Source of the DNA: Saprospirales bacterium
GTDB lineage: Bacteria > Bacteroidota > Bacteroidia > Chitinophagales > JADJOU01
NCBI GenBank assembly: GCA_947441115.1
Contig: CANESS010000004.1
Span: 1-45,126, forward strand
Direction of reading: 5' to 3'
Length of the DNA: 45,126 nucleotides
Shown here piece after piece: positions 9,972-19,944 of the stretch. Numbering within the stretch: position 1 is the first letter of the stretch; every line of letters starts with the position of its first letter. The notes beneath the pieces were generated by a model. That model searched no databases. It saw only the letters and a program-made list of their open reading frames with translations, and was not told where the DNA came from. The position numbers were made by a program, and so were the translations under genes.

Positions 9972-10739
9972 ATGCTATATCAGGAGGTGAAAAATAGAAT
10001 AGGCTATCTTATTCTCAATAGACTGGAAAAGAAGAATGCCTTAAATTATGAGTACATTAAAGCGATAAAGGCTACACTAGATGAGATGGCGCAAAATATC
10101 GAGGTGAAAGTATTGGTCATAAAATCGAATAGCGATGTCTTTTGTGCGGGAGCAGATTTAGAATACTTAATATCACTGAAGGAGAACAGCTTTGAGGATA
10201 ATTTAAAAGATACTAAACATATAGCAGAACTTTTTGATAAAATTTACAATTTCCCTAAACTGACTATAGCCCAGGTGGAAGGTCATGCCATTGCGGGTGG
10301 CTGTGGTATAGCTACCGCCGCTGATTTTTGCTATGCTACGCCTGATGCTAAATTTGGATATTCTGAAGTAAAAATAGGTTTTATTCCAGCGTTGGTTTCG
10401 GTCTACTTAATAAAGAAAATAGGGGAGACCAAGGCTAGAGAACTTTTACTGACTGGTAAATTGGTGGCAGGAGCAGAGGCTGAAAAGTTGGGTCTGATAA
10501 ATGGAATAGTCCCTATAGCAGAGATGACGGAGTATATAGATACTATCGCTAGTCAGTTGGTCACTTCGACAAGTGAAATTTCAATAAGAGAAACAAAAAA
10601 ACTACTCGTACAGCTCTACGATAAATCTTGGCTTGAGTCTATACATTTAGCCACCGAAGCCAATGCTAAAATGCGTGAAACGGCAGATTTTAAAAAGGGA
10701 CTTCAGTCATTTATAGACAAGGAAAAATTAACCTGGTAG
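9972..10739 (+). CDS. Enoyl-CoA hydratase/isomerase family protein
   Basis: Crotonase fold: LNRLEKKNALN, DVFCAGADLEYL, VEGHAIAGGCGIATAADFCYATPDAKFGYSEVKIGFIPA. Confidence 0.9.
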   Translation: MLYQEVKNRIGYLILNRLEKKNALNYEYIKAIKATLDEMAQNIEVKVLVIKSNSDVFCAGADLEYLISLKENSFEDNLKDTKHIAELFDKIYNFPKLTIAQVEGHAIAGGCGIATAADFCYATPDAKFGYSEVKIGFIPALVSVYLIKKIGETKARELLLTGKLVAGAEAEKLGLINGIVPIAEMTEYIDTIASQLVTSTSEISIRETKKLLVQLYDKSWLESIHLATEANAKMRETADFKKGLQSFIDKEKLTW

Positions 10740-10770
10740 AGTTTAAACTTGTCCATTACTAAATTAGTTT

Positions 10771-10778
10771 TATATTTG
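10771..10778 (+). promoter_or_regulatory. Candidate promoter -7 box for the TPP-riboswitch transcript (TTG at 10749-10751 may be the -33 element)
   Basis: TATATTTG with an upstream TTG at 19-nt spacing; riboswitch sequence begins immediately downstream. Confidence 0.55.
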
Positions 10779-10785
10779 CCTCACT

Positions 10786-10871
10786 AGCTTGCTAGGGGTG
10801 TTCCACTTGTGGGACTGAGATTATACCCTATTCACCTGATCCAGATAATACTGGCGTAGGAAAGGAAGCCG
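10786..10871 (+). ncRNA. TPP (thi-box) riboswitch
   Basis: Ordered THI-box blocks: GGGGTG ... CTGAGA ... TACCC ... ACCTGAT CCAGATAATACTGG CGTAGGAA; lies in the 5' leader of a TonB-dependent receptor. Confidence 0.93.
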
Positions 10872-10957
10872 AGAGTTTCGATATTAAATCAGCTTTTATT
10901 GGAATTTTCAATCTCCCCCTTAGTTTGCTTTTTTCAATTAATAACTAATAATTAATA

Positions 10958-13156
10958 ATGAATAACTGTAAACGCATCCTCATAACTCTTTTTCTAATTC
11001 TATATGGATTATCTTATCATGCACAAAAAGATAGCACCAAAATACTCGGAGAAGTTCACATCAAAGCGATTCGATCAAATTCTCAAATGGCTACATCGTC
11101 TAGTATTATTAAAACGGAGGAACTACAGCACTTGAATTTAGGTCAAGATATTCCTACCTTGCTTCAGCAGCTGCCTGCGCTGCAACTATCTACCGATGCA
11201 GGAAACGGAGTAGGCTATTCTTATCTTTATATTCGAGGCATAGATGCCCAGCGCATTCAGGTCAATATCAATGGGGTGCCTTATAATGATGCTGAATCTC
11301 AAGAAGTTTATTGGGTCAATATGCCTGACCTATTCAGCAGTGCTGATGATATTCAGGTGCAGCGAGGTATCGGTTTTTCTGCCATGGGTGGCACTGGCTT
11401 AGGCGGTTCTATTTCTATTAAAACTACCAAGCGTCATCTCAAACCATTCCTAACTTATCAGACCAGTTTCGGAAGTTTTAATACCTTTAAAAATACACTT
11501 CAAGCATCTACTGGAGTGCTCCCCGATGGATGGCAAATCACCTCACGGGTCTCATGGATACAGAGCGAGGGCTTTGTAGATCGCTCATGGAGTCGTTTGG
11601 GCTCGTTTTATCTCGATGTATCGAAGTATGGAGATCGATATACCTCACATATCATTGCCAGTCATGGCAGGGAGCGCACCTATCAATCTTGGTTTGGGCT
11701 GAGCGAAGAAGATTATCTCGCGGGGGAACGTCAAAAAAATATAGCTGGCACAGACTACGGATCTAAGGTAGGCGAACCTTTTGCTAATCAGATAGACAAC
11801 TATCATCAAACACAACTGCAGTGGATTCAAAATTTTCTTTGGAAAAATGGACAACAATCTTCTATCACAGCATATATGACAAGAGGATTGGGGTATTACG
11901 AAGATTATAAAGCCAATCAAGATTATGCAAATTATGGAGTAGGCTTAGGAGGATTTGGCGATTTGACTCGGCAACTATGGCTCGATAATTATTTATATGG
12001 ATTCAATGCATCGCATAAGATAGAAAAAGCTCAATTTTCTAATACAAGTGCCATTTCCTTTTCCTATTATATGGGAGATCATTTCGGGAGAGTCAATGAG
12101 TTTTTCACCCTACCTGTTAGAAGCGCTTTGGATAGATTCTATCTCAACGATGCTAAAAAAACGGACCTGATGGCATTTAATAAATTAGTCTATCAAGCCA
12201 ATAAGTCAAGCTTTGTTTTAGACCTTCAGCTCAGACAGGTAAACTATTCTTCGGCTGGTAGTTTAAGAAATCAATCCATCTTTTCCTTCGATAAAAACTT
12301 CACCTTTTTCAATCCTAAACTGGGTTGGAGCTATACAGTCGATGCTAAAAGTAAATTCTACTCCTTCCTAGGACTAAGTCATAGAGAGCCTGTTCGCAGT
12401 GATTTTCTAGACGAAGATGCACTCAGTCAGCCTCGTCCTGAAAAGGTATATAATTTAGAATTGGGTTATGAGAAAAAATGGATATCGAGTGAACTCAAAG
12501 TTAATGTGTTCGCTATGTACTTTGTAGATCAGCTGGTACCTACTGGAAATATAAATACAGTAGGCGCTCCTATTCGTCAGAATGTAGATAAGAGTTATAG
12601 AGCAGGTGCAGAATTGGAATGGAATTATTGTTTCTCTAAAAAACTCTCTTTTTATATGAATCAATATCTGGCAGCGAATAGAATTCTAGATTATACAAAC
12701 TACCTCATCGCCTACAACGAATCAGATTATAGTGTAAATGCCAGTGCGTCAGAACAAATAAATTATACCTCTACTTCTATTGCATTTTCACCTTCGTGGA
12801 TTTCCTATGCCGAACTGAAATATAGTCCATGGAGCCATACCCATCTCCGTCTGATGAATAAAATAGTAAGCGCACAGTTTTTAGATAATACCTCTAGTGT
12901 AGCTAAATCAATTCCCCTTTATTCGTTTACAAATCTATCACTGTCTCATTCCTTAAAGCTGAGAGGCAAACAAGAAATTGAACTCAACTTGTTATTAAAC
13001 AATTTGTTCAATGCAGACTATATTACGCGGGGATATACTTACCATAGCGGCCATACGGTAAGCCCTGCAGGTAATGTCACACGCGGTAGTGATTATAATT
13101 TTTACTTTCCGCAGGCTGGGTTCAATTTCTTAGTAGGCGTGGGTTGGAAGATATGA
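10958..13156 (+). CDS. TonB-dependent outer-membrane receptor, probable thiamine/thiamine-precursor uptake
   Basis: Signal peptide; plug domain (DIPTLLQQLPALQLSTDAGNGVGYSYLYIRGIDAQRIQVNINGVPYNDAES) and C-terminal barrel (NLLLNNLFNADYITRGYTY...AGFNFLVGVGWKI); led by a TPP riboswitch. Confidence 0.9.
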   Translation: MNNCKRILITLFLILYGLSYHAQKDSTKILGEVHIKAIRSNSQMATSSSIIKTEELQHLNLGQDIPTLLQQLPALQLSTDAGNGVGYSYLYIRGIDAQRIQVNINGVPYNDAESQEVYWVNMPDLFSSADDIQVQRGIGFSAMGGTGLGGSISIKTTKRHLKPFLTYQTSFGSFNTFKNTLQASTGVLPDGWQITSRVSWIQSEGFVDRSWSRLGSFYLDVSKYGDRYTSHIIASHGRERTYQSWFGLSEEDYLAGERQKNIAGTDYGSKVGEPFANQIDNYHQTQLQWIQNFLWKNGQQSSITAYMTRGLGYYEDYKANQDYANYGVGLGGFGDLTRQLWLDNYLYGFNASHKIEKAQFSNTSAISFSYYMGDHFGRVNEFFTLPVRSALDRFYLNDAKKTDLMAFNKLVYQANKSSFVLDLQLRQVNYSSAGSLRNQSIFSFDKNFTFFNPKLGWSYTVDAKSKFYSFLGLSHREPVRSDFLDEDALSQPRPEKVYNLELGYEKKWISSELKVNVFAMYFVDQLVPTGNINTVGAPIRQNVDKSYRAGAELEWNYCFSKKLSFYMNQYLAANRILDYTNYLIAYNESDYSVNASASEQINYTSTSIAFSPSWISYAELKYSPWSHTHLRLMNKIVSAQFLDNTSSVAKSIPLYSFTNLSLSHSLKLRGKQEIELNLLLNNLFNADYITRGYTYHSGHTVSPAGNVTRGSDYNFYFPQAGFNFLVGVGWKI

Positions 13157-13183
13157 TTTAAATAATATTTTCCAACAAAATCC

Positions 13184-14029
13184 TTACTTCTTATTCTTGT
13201 CCGCCCATCCGAAGACGTCTTGTAAAACAGATCCTACACGCTGTGCAGGGTTCTCTCTTATTTTACCTTCTTCTATAGCTACCATCAGGAATATACCGTC
13301 GGTGGCTTTCTGAGTGACATATTGCGAGAGATTTGGATTCATCTTTTGTACAAATGGCACCGCATTATAGGCTTTTATGGCATCTGACCAGTATTTGGTG
13401 GCATTGGCTTTCTGCAGGTTGGATTGTATGATAGGTTCAAACTTTGCAATAAGTACTTGACCACTCGTGCGCTGTAAATATTGTGTTGCAGCATCTTTAT
13501 CGCCAGTCAAGATATTGATAGCGTCTGTGATCGTCATTTGCTTGATAGCTTCTACAAATATTGGTTTGGCTTCTACCACAGCGGCTTCTGCTGCACGATT
13601 GACTGAGGTTATCACTTGATCACAAACAGAACCCATTCCCAAAGAACGAAGAGTAGATTCTATTTTTCGTGCCTCTGGGGGAAACAATATTTTAACTGCA
13701 GCGTTAGCCAAAAATCCGTCAATCTGTCCTAAATTATTCGCAGCTAAATCAGTTCCTGCGCTCAGGGCTTGTTTCAATCCATTCGCTGCCAATTCATTGG
13801 TCATAGACCCAGAGCTAGAAGAACTTCCCCCAAGCAATCCACCTAAGGACTCCATGACATTACCCATAGCAGAACCAGAGTCAGTGCTTTGAGAATAACT
13901 GCTCTTACTGTTGGTTTTACTAGTTTCTGTAGTTATTGTAGTCCTTTTCGTTTTTTTCCATGATTGTGCTTCTATAGAATTAAGCAGTAAAATAAAAAAA
14001 GTGAATGATACTATACGGGATAGATTCAT
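13184..14029 (-). CDS. DUF4197-type secreted protein
   Basis: Signal peptide; NGLKQALSAGTDLAANNLGQIDGFLANAAVKILFPPEARKIESTLRSLGMG resembles the DUF4197 family. Confidence 0.75.
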   Translation of the reverse strand: MNLSRIVSFTFFILLLNSIEAQSWKKTKRTTITTETSKTNSKSSYSQSTDSGSAMGNVMESLGGLLGGSSSSSGSMTNELAANGLKQALSAGTDLAANNLGQIDGFLANAAVKILFPPEARKIESTLRSLGMGSVCDQVITSVNRAAEAAVVEAKPIFVEAIKQMTITDAINILTGDKDAATQYLQRTSGQVLIAKFEPIIQSNLQKANATKYWSDAIKAYNAVPFVQKMNPNLSQYVTQKATDGIFLMVAIEEGKIRENPAQRVGSVLQDVFGWADKNKK

Positions 14030-14059
14030 TGATTTTTGATTTAAAATTATAGATAGTAG

Positions 14060-14572
14060 TTACTTGGTGATCATAGTACTCAACTTATTCTCTATTTCGA
14101 ACTCATCGCCCTCTACATAGGAGTTGTGAGTATATACAATTTTACCTTCTCCATTGACAATTAGCGTAAAAGGAATTTGCTGTATACCTAGAGAGCGCAT
14201 CAAGTCCTGATTCATATCTAGTAAGATAGTGAATGGCCAATCTTCGCCTGTGACATATGTTTTCACTTTAGATTTAGCACGACTGTCATCCGTAGATACG
14301 GCTATGATTTCGGTATTGAGTTTTTCTTTCCACTTAGGCGCTAGGTCTACCATATTGCTCAGTTCTTTCTTGCAAGGTACACACCATGTAGCCCAAAAGG
14401 AGATTACATAGAATTTTCCTGGCTTAAGCAAGGATTTAAAATCTACTTTCTGACCACTCAAGTCCTCTACCATAGCTGTAGGCATGTCCTTAGCGTCTCC
14501 GCCGCCTGCCCAGGCATTTCCGATATAAGCAAAACTGAGTAAAAATAGAGATACGATTAATTTATTTTTCAT
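14060..14572 (-). CDS. TlpA-like thioredoxin-fold disulfide reductase (exported)
   Basis: Signal peptide; FWATWCVPCKKE active site; thioredoxin-fold downstream sequence. Confidence 0.87.
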   Translation of the reverse strand: MKNKLIVSLFLLSFAYIGNAWAGGGDAKDMPTAMVEDLSGQKVDFKSLLKPGKFYVISFWATWCVPCKKELSNMVDLAPKWKEKLNTEIIAVSTDDSRAKSKVKTYVTGEDWPFTILLDMNQDLMRSLGIQQIPFTLIVNGEGKIVYTHNSYVEGDEFEIENKLSTMITK

Positions 14573-14662
14573 TTTTTTATTTAGTGTTTTGACAAATTTA
14601 AATTAATCCATTTAATTTTCTAATTAAAATTAACTTTGTCTTTTTTATTTATTAGTAAGATA

Positions 14663-16297
14663 ATGTATAAGTCCACTTGGTTTACACTCGCAGTGTTATT
14701 TAACAATTTTTTATTTTCTCAAGGTACCATTACCGGCAATTATCGTCTCAACGTAGATATGTACGATCGAGATAGTGCAATCGCTGCCGTGGGGCCAAAC
14801 TATGAAGTGAACAAAAATTCTGCGAATGCTTGGTTTGAACTGCGATATTTGGATATGAACAAAGGCATAGAAGCTGGAGTCAGATTTGATGGAAACTACA
14901 ATTCTATTTTGCAGAATCCACCTATTCCTGTTTCTTTCTATGGTATTGGGAACTGGTTTATCAAGAAAAAAGTGGAAAATTTAGAACTTACCGCTGGGTT
15001 TATCTATGAGCAGTATGGCAGCGGAGTAGCACTGCGTACCTTTGAGGAAAGGAATTTAGGCATAGATAATGCTATTTTCGGAGTCAAAGCGAAGTATACC
15101 ATCAACGAAAATTTTATGGTAAGAGGTATTGCAGGCACACAAAAATATAGACTAGATTATTTTGGGGCTTTTGTCAAAGGAATTAATCTGGAAGGAAATT
15201 TACCATTTGCTTCTAAGAAATACAATTACAATTTTGGCGTGGCTATTGTCAGTCGGACGCTGACTGAAAAGGATAGAGAGACGGTGAATAATGCCGTATC
15301 CTCCTATAGTTTCGCAGATTATTTTGCGGTACCTTATAATAATTATGTAGGAAATTACTACCATACTATGCAGCTTGGAAAATTCTCTTGGGGCACAGAT
15401 GCGGCTCTTAAAACGTCAGGTGCGGTCTTCAATCAATTCAATAATAAGTATGTAGATAAGATGGGTATTTCGTTTATGAATACTTTGTCTTATAGTAAAA
15501 AAGGCATAGGAGTCACCCTACAAAATCGCTATTTAGATCATTTCCAATTTCAGTCCACTGCCGAAGGTGCCGTAGCAGATTTTAATCTAAACAATAATAG
15601 AAGATTGTCTTTTTTAGCACCTATAAATAGACAAAACTCACTTCGATTGCCTGCTCGCTTCCAGATAGCACCGATAGAGCTAAGTGAGTTCGCTACTTCA
15701 TTAGATATTACCTATTCTCCGAGTAAAAAAACGCATATCAATCTAAATATTAGTGTTATAGACTCTAGTATAGGTTTTAAAACTCCCTATTATCGCGAGG
15801 CATACCTAGATATTGAGCGAAAGAAATTGCTCAATGGGAAACTAGACCTTCATGGAGGATTTCAGTATGTATTTTACAATCAAAGAAAATACCTAGTAGG
15901 CAATGAGCCAACGGATATTCAATCCTATACAGCTTTTATCGAACCTACATTTAGGATTGACCGTAAAAACTCCATTCGCTTTGAGTTTCAATATCAGCAT
16001 GCAGCTAAAGAATTGGGACAGTCTGTATTTGCCCTCATAGAATATAACGCAGCACCTAACTGGTCGATATCGGTTTCTGATTTATGGAATTTCTCTCCGA
16101 ACAAAAATTATGAAGTAGTGAAACAATACCAAACCCCGCATCATTTTTATTCAATTTTTACCTCTTATACTAAAGGCGCTACTCGATTTACATTAGCTTA
16201 TGCTAAGCAGCTCGCAGGCATTATCTGTACCGGCGGTGTATGCAGGTTTGAACCAGCCTTTAGTGGATTGAGATTTCAGTTGACGTCTAGTTTCTAA
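14663..16297 (+). CDS. Bacteroidota outer-membrane protein of unknown function (possibly DUF6029-like)
   Basis: ATG start preferred over the track's 14636 because a TAnnTTTG box (14631-14638) overlaps the track start; signal peptide (LAVLFNNFLFSQG) and beta-barrel style sequence. Confidence 0.65.
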   Translation: MYKSTWFTLAVLFNNFLFSQGTITGNYRLNVDMYDRDSAIAAVGPNYEVNKNSANAWFELRYLDMNKGIEAGVRFDGNYNSILQNPPIPVSFYGIGNWFIKKKVENLELTAGFIYEQYGSGVALRTFEERNLGIDNAIFGVKAKYTINENFMVRGIAGTQKYRLDYFGAFVKGINLEGNLPFASKKYNYNFGVAIVSRTLTEKDRETVNNAVSSYSFADYFAVPYNNYVGNYYHTMQLGKFSWGTDAALKTSGAVFNQFNNKYVDKMGISFMNTLSYSKKGIGVTLQNRYLDHFQFQSTAEGAVADFNLNNNRRLSFLAPINRQNSLRLPARFQIAPIELSEFATSLDITYSPSKKTHINLNISVIDSSIGFKTPYYREAYLDIERKKLLNGKLDLHGGFQYVFYNQRKYLVGNEPTDIQSYTAFIEPTFRIDRKNSIRFEFQYQHAAKELGQSVFALIEYNAAPNWSISVSDLWNFSPNKNYEVVKQYQTPHHFYSIFTSYTKGATRFTLAYAKQLAGIICTGGVCRFEPAFSGLRFQLTSSF

Positions 16298-18507
16298 GGC
16301 TTAGTTTTTTGTTTCGCGAGATTTAAATAGTAAGATGCTTTTTTCGTATCTCCTAGTAGGTTATAGGTAGTTGCTAGATTTTGATAGCCATCGGCATCGT
16401 TGGGTCTCAGAGCTATGACTTTTTCCAATAGTGGGATTGTTTTCTGCACTTGACCGCTCATACCATATGCCACAGCTAGGTCTTCCATCCAATAGCCATT
16501 TTTATCGTTGAGGAGTACGGCTTTTTCTAAAAATGGAATGCCGTCTAGAAGCCGATTCATATATTTAGAATAGCAGATTCCTATAGCAAAATTCGCCTTT
16601 GGATCCTCTGGATTTTGGGCGATAGCTTTCTGGGCGATAGCCAGTGCTTCTTGATAGTTCGACCCATTGATAGCTTCTATAGCTAGCTCTGCTAGGCCTC
16701 CAGATTGTCCGCCAGTGAGTGCCAGTGCTTCTTGAGTTCGACCCAGTTTTACATAGATCTTCCCTAGAGTTTCACGCACTTCAGGATGATCTGCATTGAC
16801 AGCCAACGCTAGTCGAAGATAGCGTTCTGCCGAGTCTTCTTGCTTCATATTAAAGTTTAAAACACCTATATTATAGAGTGCATCGAAATAGTTTTGTCTC
16901 AAGGTCAGGCAATGCTTGTAAATCGGAATAGCTTTCTGAGCGTCTCTCGTTTTAGCATAAATGGCATTGCCATAGAGCAGCCATGCCTGACTATTTTCTG
17001 GATATATTTTTATAGAATGCTCCAAGACTTTAATACTAGAATCAATATAAAAACGAGCTAAGCTGCTATCTTTTTTTAGCTGACTATTTGAGAGTTCCAT
17101 TAAAGATCCGCCATAAGCAGTGGCTACTTTAGCGCTATTATTGCTATTGTAGAAATCAGCTCTAAATAACGTGTCATTATCTTTCCAATCCAAATTGCGG
17201 GTATAGGTCTTATAGCTATAAAAGGAGAGAAGGATGAAGAGTGCAGAGGATAGCACCCATTTATTTTTCGCTAACTTTAATAGAAGCCATGCGACTAAAA
17301 TGGCAAAACCAAGAGATGAGACGAAGACAAAGCGCTCATTCATAATAATACCTATAGTAAATAGAACATTGGAAACAATAGAAAAGGTAAATATAAAGAA
17401 CAATATCGAAAATATGATTTCATTTCGTTTTTTCAGATTTTTGATAAGCCAGTAGGTTAATACAATTAGTCCAAAGAGGATAGCTAAGACTTTAGGGTCC
17501 GAAAGTTTTCTATACGGAATTTGGTTGAAATAATAATCATGTGAAAGAGTCCAAGGAAAAATGAGCAACTTTAGGTACTGATAAAATGAAAAAACAATCG
17601 TACCCCATTTTTCAGACGCAGTAGCTCGCACAAAAGGATTGTTGAGTATTTCCTCTGAATGGGCTGTAAGACTTGCTTTTGTGCTGATGGCTCGCAGGAC
17701 GAGATAAGCTGACGTAGCCAAGATGACAGAAACATAAGGCTTCAGAAAATTAGCGTTGAAGGTGCTTTTGTTTTTTGCGAAGGCTACCAAAGGGAAAATA
17801 GCCAAAAATGTGATGGCATTTTCTTTGCTTAATAAAGCCAAAAGATATATTAAAAAAAGAAGTAAAAAATCTTGCCATCGATGCTTGAAAAACTGGAAAA
17901 AATAGACGACGGCCATTAGCCCAAATAGAAAGCCAAATAGTTCATCTCTACCTTTTATATTGGCTACTACCTCTGTATGAATAGGATGCAGGACATAGAT
18001 GATACTCGATAGAAAGGCTATGCTTAAGAAGAGATTTTGGGTTGAATTCTCTTCTTCTTTTTTAGTATGAAATAGCCACACTAAAAAAATATAGATGAGA
18101 ATGCAGAGCAAGGCATAAGTTAAGACGTTAAATAAATGTCCGATGAAAGGATTTTTTCCAAAAAATTCCCATTCTAAAGCGAAAACGATAAACGTTAATG
18201 GTCTATATCGTCCTCCAGAGATTAACTTACTACCTCGCTCACCGAAAAATCCTTCAAAAGCATCGCTCGTCATAATTTTACCGATACTATCCACTCCAGC
18301 GGTTACAAATTTATTTTCGTATATGACCATCTGATCATCCAGAGCATAGTCATGCCATAGCGTATTGGCATATACTCCTAAGGAAATGATAAATAAACAA
18401 AGTATAGGTAAGAGTTGCTTTTTCCACTCTATGGCCTCTGATTCCTGAGGAAATTCCATCGTCTGAGTTACTTTTATGGGGGCGGTTTTGGCTCTATTAG
18501 CTGACAT
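16294..18507 (-). CDS. Multi-pass membrane protein with C-terminal tetratricopeptide repeats (TMTC/PMT-like glycosyltransferase candidate)
   Basis: About a dozen hydrophobic segments followed by TPR repeats (NSQAWLLYGNAIYAKTRDAQKAIPIYKHCLTL...); HDYALDDQMVIYENKFV and GRYRPLTFIVFALEWEFFGKNPFIGHLFNVLTY resemble the TMTC/DUF1736 N-terminus. Confidence 0.7.
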   Translation of the reverse strand: MSANRAKTAPIKVTQTMEFPQESEAIEWKKQLLPILCLFIISLGVYANTLWHDYALDDQMVIYENKFVTAGVDSIGKIMTSDAFEGFFGERGSKLISGGRYRPLTFIVFALEWEFFGKNPFIGHLFNVLTYALLCILIYIFLVWLFHTKKEEENSTQNLFLSIAFLSSIIYVLHPIHTEVVANIKGRDELFGFLFGLMAVVYFFQFFKHRWQDFLLLFLIYLLALLSKENAITFLAIFPLVAFAKNKSTFNANFLKPYVSVILATSAYLVLRAISTKASLTAHSEEILNNPFVRATASEKWGTIVFSFYQYLKLLIFPWTLSHDYYFNQIPYRKLSDPKVLAILFGLIVLTYWLIKNLKKRNEIIFSILFFIFTFSIVSNVLFTIGIIMNERFVFVSSLGFAILVAWLLLKLAKNKWVLSSALFILLSFYSYKTYTRNLDWKDNDTLFRADFYNSNNSAKVATAYGGSLMELSNSQLKKDSSLARFYIDSSIKVLEHSIKIYPENSQAWLLYGNAIYAKTRDAQKAIPIYKHCLTLRQNYFDALYNIGVLNFNMKQEDSAERYLRLALAVNADHPEVRETLGKIYVKLGRTQEALALTGGQSGGLAELAIEAINGSNYQEALAIAQKAIAQNPEDPKANFAIGICYSKYMNRLLDGIPFLEKAVLLNDKNGYWMEDLAVAYGMSGQVQKTIPLLEKVIALRPNDADGYQNLATTYNLLGDTKKASYYLNLAKQKTKP

Positions 18508-18837
18508 ACTTTAATCTATCGTTGAATAATTTATATCACAAATCTAGGATATCTAGTATCAATAATGGAGTAAAAAAATTACGCTATTTTGCCAGAGGGC
18601 TATGTTGATCGATGAATTTAAGCTACAAAAATTGGCTGAATGTAAGCGTTAAGTAATTTATATTGAGCCATCGAATCCTAATATATTGACCTGAATTAGA
18701 TATAACATATAAAAATATGTTGATTTAAAAGCAAAAATGTTAAAATATGAAACGAATCGAAATGTTTTTAAGTGCCTCATGGGAAATAAAAAATATTTAG
18801 CTTATATTTGTATTGTAAGGTTATAAATTGTTCTAGT

Positions 18838-19944
18838 ATGAAAAAAATGTTAGTAGTGATTTTACCACTATTATCTTTAATTTCTTGCCCACTAATAGCT
18901 CAAAATAGAGAATATCGTGAGGGAGAGGTAAGGAAATTATTGGATAAATATATAGAAAACCCCAAGCTTTATTTTGATAAAGTAAAAGCGCTTAATGAGC
19001 GTGCTGAAAAGGCAAATGAAAATACACTAAAGGTATCTGAGGAGTATTTGTCCTTGCTAGATAAGAAGGATAGTTTAATAAAAATATATAAACAAAAGGC
19101 TGTGATGGCTAGCAGAGTAGCTCCTGCGCCAGCAGCAGGGACGGTCCTCAATGCAGGTTCTGCGGCTAAGCCTTCTCAGCAAACTGCTACTATGATGACC
19201 AAGATCAAAGGAAAGACAGAGTATACGCCCTATAGAGTTCAGTTGGTCGCCTATTTTAGAGAGGATTTTGAAAAATTCTTCGGCGATTTTAATAAGACAT
19301 TGGGTATTCAGAAATTGAATAACAGAAATGTAATAGAAGTTCAAGGATTTAAGGATGAGGCTGAAGCATTAGAGTTTTCAAAAAAAATTAAGCAGTTAGG
19401 TTTCCCCCAAGCTTTTGTGACTAAATACGATGAGAATGGTGAGAGACAAGAAGGTTTTGTTTCTAAAGAGGATACTAAATTGTTCTCGGGAGGAGCTACA
19501 GCTAGTGCCACTCCATTAAAACCTGTGAAAATAAGCAAATCGATTCAATACCCAGATTATATACCAGTGGGATATAAAGAATATATGAATAATAAAGGCA
19601 ATCCTCCAGTAATTGCAAAAGCGCCTGTGGGTACTAATCCAAGTGTATCTTCTGCTGTATCTTCCGCAATACCAATGGCTAAAGACGCACAGCCTATGAA
19701 ACTGAGAGCGCCAACTATCAGACAAGGTGCTACTCTCTCTTCTAATCCTCCGCCACCGCCAGTCCCTGCTGTGAGACCAAGAGCCTATACCAGTGTTGCT
19801 CCAGTGCCTAATGCTGCAGAAAGTGCCGCTAAGCCAGTAAGCTCACCTCCGGTTCCTAAGCCCGGCGAAACCCCACCTCCTGTTAATAAAAATACAAGAG
19901 ATGACCAATTAAATACTACTTTTGATCAGCTATTCAAGAGATAA
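18838..19944 (+). CDS. Secreted protein with a SPOR-like segment and Pro/Ala-rich C-terminus
   Basis: MKKMLVVILPLLSLISCPLIAQN signal peptide at ATG 18838; YRVQLVAYFREDF...VIEVQGFKDEAEALEFSKKIKQLGFPQAFVTKY resembles a SPOR fold. The TATATTTG box at 18803-18810 overlaps the track start at 18808. Confidence 0.55.
   Translation: MKKMLVVILPLLSLISCPLIAQNREYREGEVRKLLDKYIENPKLYFDKVKALNERAEKANENTLKVSEEYLSLLDKKDSLIKIYKQKAVMASRVAPAPAAGTVLNAGSAAKPSQQTATMMTKIKGKTEYTPYRVQLVAYFREDFEKFFGDFNKTLGIQKLNNRNVIEVQGFKDEAEALEFSKKIKQLGFPQAFVTKYDENGERQEGFVSKEDTKLFSGGATASATPLKPVKISKSIQYPDYIPVGYKEYMNNKGNPPVIAKAPVGTNPSVSSAVSSAIPMAKDAQPMKLRAPTIRQGATLSSNPPPPPVPAVRPRAYTSVAPVPNAAESAAKPVSSPPVPKPGETPPPVNKNTRDDQLNTTFDQLFKR

Noticed and set aside
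18541-18800. Long intergenic region upstream of the SPOR-like gene as a possible small RNA
   Set aside because: No stable hairpin with U-tract or conserved RNA motif could be seen by eye; only ordinary AT-rich promoter sequence.
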